In this document: piece after piece, positions 55,298-64,000 of the stretch
Layout: every line of letters starts with the position of its first letter
How positions within the stretch are numbered: the stretch's first letter is position 1
Origin: Polyangiaceae bacterium
GTDB lineage: Bacteria; Myxococcota_A; Polyangia; Polyangiales; Polyangiaceae
DNA length: 64,000 nucleotides
NCBI GenBank assembly: GCA_019637295.1
Contig: JAHBVX010000003.1
Span: 1 to 64,000 of the forward strand
Direction of reading: 5' to 3'
Program-made: the position numbers and the translations under genes
Notes under the pieces: generated by a model
The model's database searches: none
What the model was told of the DNA's origin: nothing
Seen by the model: the letters and a program-made list of their open reading frames with translations, nothing else

Positions 55298-56041
55298 TCA
55301 CTCGTCGTCGCGCATCTTCTTCAGGATCTGGTTGTAGCGCGGATCCCGACGCAGCGCGGGAAACTCGGACTGGGTTCGGGAGCGGCGAATCCAGTCGTCC
55401 AGCGAGCGATGCGTGCGCAGGAACTTGGGGCGGCGTAGAGACTTGGCGATTTCGAGCGACTTCTCGAAGTCGGCGACGCAGCCGTCGAGATCCTTGTCGA
55501 GACACTTGGCGCGCGCCGCGTTGTAGAAGACCTCGGCGCTGTTGTCCCACTGCTTGCGCGCCGGCTCGAGGTGCTCGAGGGCCTTGGCCCCGTCCTTCTT
55601 GCGCAGGTAGGCGTAGGCGAAGCCCATACGCAGATAGTAGTGCTCGCTCTCGGGCAGCGCGCAGCCCTTGCCGTGGATCTTCAGCGCCTCCTCGTAGAAC
55701 GGGAGCGAGTTGTCCGCGGCGGTGAGCTCCTTCACCTTGTTGTCGAACAAGGCGGCGTCGCCGCGCCACACGCGCACGGTGGCGCTGTTCGGATACTTGG
55801 TCATCATGTTGTCGAGGAGCAGCTGCGCGGTCGCGTATTGCTTCTCCTGAAAGGCCGTCACGGCCGGGCGGAACTCGCCTTGCCCGGGGTCGGCGCTCGC
55901 ACCCGTGGGGCACGGGCCGGACGCGGTGGGTGCAGCGGGAGGTGGACTCGGCGGCGGCGCCGGGTCGCTCTTCGACTTGCAGGCGAGCAGCGCGAGCGCG
56001 AGGACCAAGAGGGCGGCGACGGGTGTTCGGACATCGGCCAT
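55298..56041 (-). CDS. TPR-containing lipoprotein
   Basis: The 247-residue protein has a lipoprotein signal (LALALLAC, lipobox Cys at about 21) and a Pro/Ala-rich linker. TPR-like helix pairs follow: FRPAVTAFQEKQYATAQLLL, PFYEEALKIHGKGCALPESE, YLRKKDGAKALEHLEPARKQ and AKCLDKDLDGCVADFEKSLE. Paired Cys occur in or near the repeats. The C-terminus RRDPRYNQILKKMRDDE is typical of solo TPR lipoproteins. It probably acts as a periplasmic scaffold. It diverges from gltB by 111 bp. Confidence 0.75.
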   Translation of the reverse strand: MADVRTPVAALLVLALALLACKSKSDPAPPPSPPPAAPTASGPCPTGASADPGQGEFRPAVTAFQEKQYATAQLLLDNMMTKYPNSATVRVWRGDAALFDNKVKELTAADNSLPFYEEALKIHGKGCALPESEHYYLRMGFAYAYLRKKDGAKALEHLEPARKQWDNSAEVFYNAARAKCLDKDLDGCVADFEKSLEIAKSLRRPKFLRTHRSLDDWIRRSRTQSEFPALRRDPRYNQILKKMRDDE

Positions 56042-56152
56042 GGCAGCGGGAGTATCAGTCGGGCTCCTACCTGACAACGAAAACGCCGCGCCGGCGCCAG
56101 CCTGCCTCGCCTTGCGCGGCGCGTCAGAACGTGGCCCAATTGCGCCCCCCGC

Positions 56153-60696
<4,544 letters not shown>

Positions 60697-60697
<1 letters not shown>

Positions 60698-62118
60698 TGG
60701 GCAAGATAACCGGCTTTCTGGAGTATCCGCGACGCGAGCCAAAGAAGCTACCGGTGGTGCAGCGGGTGCGCTCCTACTCGGAGTTCGAGCTGCCGCCGGA
60801 GCGCGCCGTCTTGAACGAACAGGCCGCGCGCTGCATGGACTGTGGCATTCCCTTCTGTACCGCAGGCTGCCCCCTGGGCAACCTGATCCCGGACTGGAAC
60901 GAGAGCGTCTACCAGGGCCGTGACGACGCGGCGGCGGCGCTGTTGCACGCGACCAACAACTTCCCCGAGGTGACCGGTCGGGTCTGCCCGGCGCCCTGCG
61001 AGGCGGCGTGCGTGCTCGGCATCAACGCCGCCCCGGTGAGCATCAAGCTGGTGGAGCGCGCGATCGCCGATCACGTCATCGCTGCGGGCCCGCTGGCGGC
61101 TCAGCCGGCCGCGACGTCGAGCGGCCACGCTGTCGCGGTGATCGGCTCGGGTCCCGCCGGGCTCGCCGCCGCACAGCAGCTCGCCCGCCTCGGACACGCG
61201 GTCACGGTCTACGAGCGCGCGGATCGCATCGGGGGGCTGCTCACCTACGGCATCCCCGATTTCAAGCTCGAGAAGTCCTTGGTCGCGCGTCGCGTGGAGC
61301 AACTGCGCGCCGAGGGCGTGCGCTTCGTCACCGGCGCGGACGTGGGCCAGGGCTTGCCCGTCGCGGAGCTCGAGCGGGACTTCGACGCGATTTGTCTGGC
61401 CATCGGCTCCCGCACCCCACGCGATCTCCCGATCGAGGGCCGGGCTCTAGCCGGCATCGAGTTCGCGATGGACTTCCTGGAGCAACAGAATCGCCGCGTC
61501 GCGGGCGACTCGGTGCCCGACGCCGCGGCCATCCTCGCGACGGGCAAGCACGTCGTGGTGATCGGCGGCGGAGACACGGGCAGCGACTGCATCGGGACCA
61601 GCCACCGTCAAGGCGCGCTGAGCGTCAGCAGCCTGGAGATCATGCCGCGCCCGCCAGAGCAACGAGACGCCAGCACCCCCTGGCCTCTGTGGCCGCTCCT
61701 GTTGCGCACCAGCAGCTCGCACGAGGAAGGCGGCGAGCGCCTGTACAGCGTGATGACGACCCGCTTCGTTGGTGAGCAGGGGCGTGTCACCGGGCTGTGC
61801 GGTGTGCGGGTGGAGCTCCGTGACGGTCGTCCCGAGCCGATCTCGGGCACCGAGTTCACCTTGCCCGCGGACCTCGTGTTGCTCGCGATGGGCTTCGTGC
61901 ACCCCGAGCGCGAAGGTCCGATCGAGGCCTTCGAGCTCGCGCTCGATCGTCGCGGCAATGTCGAGATCGACGAGCGCTGCATGACCAGCCGCGACGGCGT
62001 GTTCGCGGCCGGGGACTGCCAGCGAGGCCAGTCGCTCGTGGTGTGGGCCATCGCCGACGGGCGCCGGGCCGCCGCGGGCATCGATCGCTGGCTCGCCGAG
62101 CGCCGTAGCGCGCACTGA
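60697..62118 (+). CDS. gltD: Glutamate synthase small (beta) subunit
   Basis: GltD uses NADPH, FAD and two 4Fe-4S clusters to supply electrons to GltB. The 473-residue protein has the N-terminal Fe-S motifs ([20 protein letters not shown] and [14 protein letters not shown]). The FAD-binding [20 protein letters not shown] follows with [20 protein letters not shown], then the NADPH-binding [20 protein letters not shown] and [20 protein letters not shown]. The GTG start overlaps the gltB stop by one base, so gltBD is a coupled operon. Confidence 0.96.
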
Positions 62119-62221
62119 AGAGCTCTCGGGAATTGGCCCAGCCCGGGAATCTGCGGCACTTGTCGCCCTCCGCGCGCGGGAGGCTGACGCGGCGACCGAT
62201 CGATGGAATACTCCGGATCGT

Positions 62222-62986
62222 TTGGCCATCAAGCGCAAGAAGCCTCCGCTCCCCCCCCGGCTCGCTCCCCTGCTCGCCCCGCAGCGAGCGCCCGTGGTCT
62301 CCGCTCCGGACGTGCGAGTGACCTACGGCCCCGCGGGGCGCGACACCCTCAGCGCCATCGCGGACGCCGCGCGGGCCAAGACCCCGCCCCAGACCTCGAG
62401 TCCAGACCTCTCCTTCGAGATGGCGCCGGCGGGTCGTGAGACCTTGGCCGTGCTGGTGGGCGAGACACGCCGACACGTGGCCACCGACATACGCCCCGCC
62501 ATGAGCACGCTCGACTACGGGGAGAGTGACCACGCCTCCCTGGCACCCGAGATCGAGGTGAGCGAGCAGCCCGCCGGGCGCGAGACGTTGGCCGCGATCG
62601 CCAGCGCCCTCGGAGCGGATCCGGAGGCGTCGCGCCGGCGGCGGGTCGCCACCCGCGGCTTCGACGAGGTGAGCCAAGTTCGTTCCGTCGAGGTCGGACG
62701 GGACACGCTCGACGCGCTAGCTCGCGCCGTGGCGCACGAGCCCTCTCCCGAGTCCGGCGTCGCGCCCGGGTTCGAGATCTTCGAGACCGCCTCGTTCCTG
62801 GTACGCGCGACGGACCTGACTCGCCTGTCGACGGACGCGCAACGACGCGCCTTCGTTCAGGAGCGCTTGCTGCATCGCCTGCCGGTGACGGAGGCCTCGG
62901 ACATCGACCGCGTGGACGCCACTCCGTTCACGGAAAAGAACACGGTCGTGCTCCGGGTCTGGTGCCGGGTTCGCCCCCGAGTGTAG
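62222..62986 (+). CDS. Protein with four AGR(D/E)TL repeats, unknown function
   Basis: The 254-residue protein is not recognised. It carries four short related units: GPAGRDTLSAIADA (37-50), APAGRETLAVLVGE (69-82), QPAGRETLAAIASA (117-130) and VEVGRDTLDALARA (157-170). Each is preceded by a few variable residues with a hydrophobic position (VRVTY, LSFEM, IEVSE). A more structured C-terminal region follows (FEIFETASFLVRATDLTRLS, then VTEASDIDRVDATPFTEKNT and LRVWCRVRPRV). There is no signal peptide, so it is probably cytoplasmic. The TTG start at 62222 is the only suitable one near the conserved MAIKRKK. It precedes a PlsB-like gene by 12 bp. Confidence 0.6.
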   Translation: MAIKRKKPPLPPRLAPLLAPQRAPVVSAPDVRVTYGPAGRDTLSAIADAARAKTPPQTSSPDLSFEMAPAGRETLAVLVGETRRHVATDIRPAMSTLDYGESDHASLAPEIEVSEQPAGRETLAAIASALGADPEASRRRRVATRGFDEVSQVRSVEVGRDTLDALARAVAHEPSPESGVAPGFEIFETASFLVRATDLTRLSTDAQRRAFVQERLLHRLPVTEASDIDRVDATPFTEKNTVVLRVWCRVRPRV

Positions 62987-62998
62987 GCTCGGCGCAGG

Positions 62999-64000
62999 AT
63001 GCGCCAGGAAGACCGTGAACGCGCGACGATCGAGGCGGCGACGCGAGTCGTCGATCGTCTGGTGGTTCGCGCCAAGACCCCGGAAGATCTCGAAGTCGCC
63101 CTCAGCGACACGCTCTACCACGAGCGCCGGCGCCTCGAGCGCGAGCGGTCGAGCCGGCCGCGGACGCGGAGCGATCAAGCCTTCTATCACGACATGCAGC
63201 GGCGCCTCCGGCACGCCTCCGCGGCGGATCTGCGGCGCGCCCTCGACGAGGTCGCGCGCCGGTTCGCGCGCGAGATCGTGGGCAGCTTCGATGACCGCGT
63301 CTACCGTCTGTCCACCACGGTCGTGCCCACCGGCCTGAGCCTGCTGCTCGGCGCCACCACGCCGACCAAGCTGCGCTCCCTGTCGGGTCTCAGGCGTGGC
63401 CTGTCGGATCACCTGGAGCTGCAGGGCGCACTGGAGTCGGTCCGCCGACTCGAGAAGCTGGGCACCCTGATCGTCGTTCCCACCCACTCCTCCCACTTGG
63501 ACAGCCTGGTGATGGGCTACGCCATCCACCTCATGGGCTTGCCTCCGCTGCTGTACGGCGCGGGGCTGAACCTGTTCGAGAACCCGCTGATGTCGTTCTT
63601 CATGAACAACCTCGGCGCCTATCGCGTGGATCGCAAGAAGCAGTCGGCGCTCTACAAGGAGGTCCTCAAGGAGTACGCCACCGTCGCGCTCGAGTTTGGC
63701 TACCACAACCTCTTCTTCCCGGGCGGCACCCGCAGCCGCAGCGGAGCGGTCGAGCGTCATCTCAAGCGCGGGCTGCTCGGCACCGGGCTCGCGGCGTTCA
63801 TCAACAACCTGCGCGCGGGCCGCGAGAAGCCGCGCCTGTACGTCGCGCCCTGCACCATTTCCTACAAACTCGTGCTCGAAGCCGAGACGCTGATCGACGA
63901 CCACCTGAAAGAGGTCGGGAAGTCTCGCTACATCATCGAGGATGACGAGTTCTCCCATCCGCGCAAGATCCTCCGCTTCTTCTCGGACCTCGTGTCCTTG
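62999..64000 (+). CDS. PlsB/PlsC-like glycerol-phosphate acyltransferase, N-terminal part (runs off window end)
   Basis: The first 334 codons are visible and no stop is reached. A helical N-terminal region (about 1-120) precedes the acyltransferase block: VVPTHSSHLDSLVMGYAIHL with His163 and Asp168 (HX4D), NNLGAYRVDRKKQSALYKEV and FFPGGTRSRSG, which corresponds to the PlsB 'F.EGGRSRTG' acceptor motif. YVAPCTISYKLVLEAE then matches the following family strand. Such enzymes acylate glycerol-3-phosphate or lysophosphatidate at the inner membrane. The start is ATG 62999. It lies 12 bp downstream of the AGR(D/E)TL-repeat gene and is probably cotranscribed. Confidence 0.85.
   Translation, partial: MRQEDRERATIEAATRVVDRLVVRAKTPEDLEVALSDTLYHERRRLERERSSRPRTRSDQAFYHDMQRRLRHASAADLRRALDEVARRFAREIVGSFDDRVYRLSTTVVPTGLSLLLGATTPTKLRSLSGLRRGLSDHLELQGALESVRRLEKLGTLIVVPTHSSHLDSLVMGYAIHLMGLPPLLYGAGLNLFENPLMSFFMNNLGAYRVDRKKQSALYKEVLKEYATVALEFGYHNLFFPGGTRSRSGAVERHLKRGLLGTGLAAFINNLRAGREKPRLYVAPCTISYKLVLEAETLIDDHLKEVGKSRYIIEDDEFSHPRKILRFFSDLVSL

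Noticed and set aside
56131-56142. TGGCCCAATTGC before gltB as a sigma54 promoter
   Set aside because: The GG to GC spacing is several bases too short for a -24/-12 element.

Overview
The window is about 70% GC, very densely coded, and reads as an ordinary chromosomal stretch from a myxobacterium-like member of the Myxococcota, most likely a Polyangia (Sorangium/Polyangium-type) relative. That placement is an inference. It rests on the GC content, many secreted lipoproteins with Gly/Ser-rich linkers, two Hanks-type Ser/Thr kinases, a bactofilin, MopE-like and choice-of-anchor-type surface proteins, TPR/PEGA proteins, and rpsP-khpA-rimM-trmD followed by a SPOUT methyltransferase. I see no prophage, insertion sequence, CRISPR array, rRNA or tRNA gene.

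Layout. 1-4.4 kb: a minus-strand envelope operon (Pro-rich membrane protein, TPR-PEGA protein, lipoprotein cut by the window edge) diverging from a large Cys-rich surface lipoprotein. 4.5-12.1 kb: a sulfatase-fold lipoprotein, rpsB-tsf, a Ser/Thr kinase, a DUF4190-type membrane protein and nhaA. 12.1-20.2 kb: gatC-gatA-GNAT-lipoprotein, a second kinase, and an epimerase/acyltransferase/truB run with 4-bp stop-start overlaps. 20.2-24.8 kb: a possible SctP/FliK-like protein, a CNNM/CBS (CorC-like) protein, an unknown membrane-anchored protein, an alpha/beta hydrolase and a PilZ protein. 24.8-30.2 kb: trpG-trpD-trpC (no trpE or gatB in view), a Xer recombinase, an N-formylglutamate amidohydrolase-like protein, a membrane protein and rpmB. 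30.2-34.1 kb: a minus-strand operon of a TPR protein, an LpxL-type acyltransferase, a DUF72 protein and a gamma-glutamyltransferase-like pseudoenzyme. 34.2-41.3 kb: a lipoprotein and a tRNA-methyltransferase-like gene meeting the rpsP-khpA-rimM-trmD operon tail to tail, then an Nfu-like domain, two secreted unknowns and map. 41.4-49.9 kb: a long charged coiled-coil protein with a degenerate Fic domain, TolC, a REC-GGDEF regulator, an LptD-like barrel with its partner, an SDR, and a histone-H1-like repeat protein. 49.9-56 kb: an outer-membrane protein, a bactofilin, an exported START-like protein, lipoproteins and a polytopic membrane protein. 56.1-64 kb: gltB-gltD, a protein with a four-times repeated AGR(D/E)TL motif, and a PlsB-like acyltransferase cut by the window end.

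Most operons are housekeeping: translation (rpsB-tsf, gatCA, truB, rpmB, rpsP operon, map), amino-acid and nitrogen assimilation (trpGDC, gltBD) and envelope biogenesis (LptD-like, LpxL-like, TolC, PlsC/PlsB-like, bactofilin). The most unusual signals are several proteins that keep a recognisable enzyme fold but have lost canonical catalytic residues. They are a Fic protein without its His, a GGT-like protein without a nucleophile Thr, an Nfu domain with one Cys of CxxC, an epimerase with Phe for Tyr, and a sulfatase-fold protein with Thr for Cys. All functional calls come from reading motifs by eye; no database search was run.
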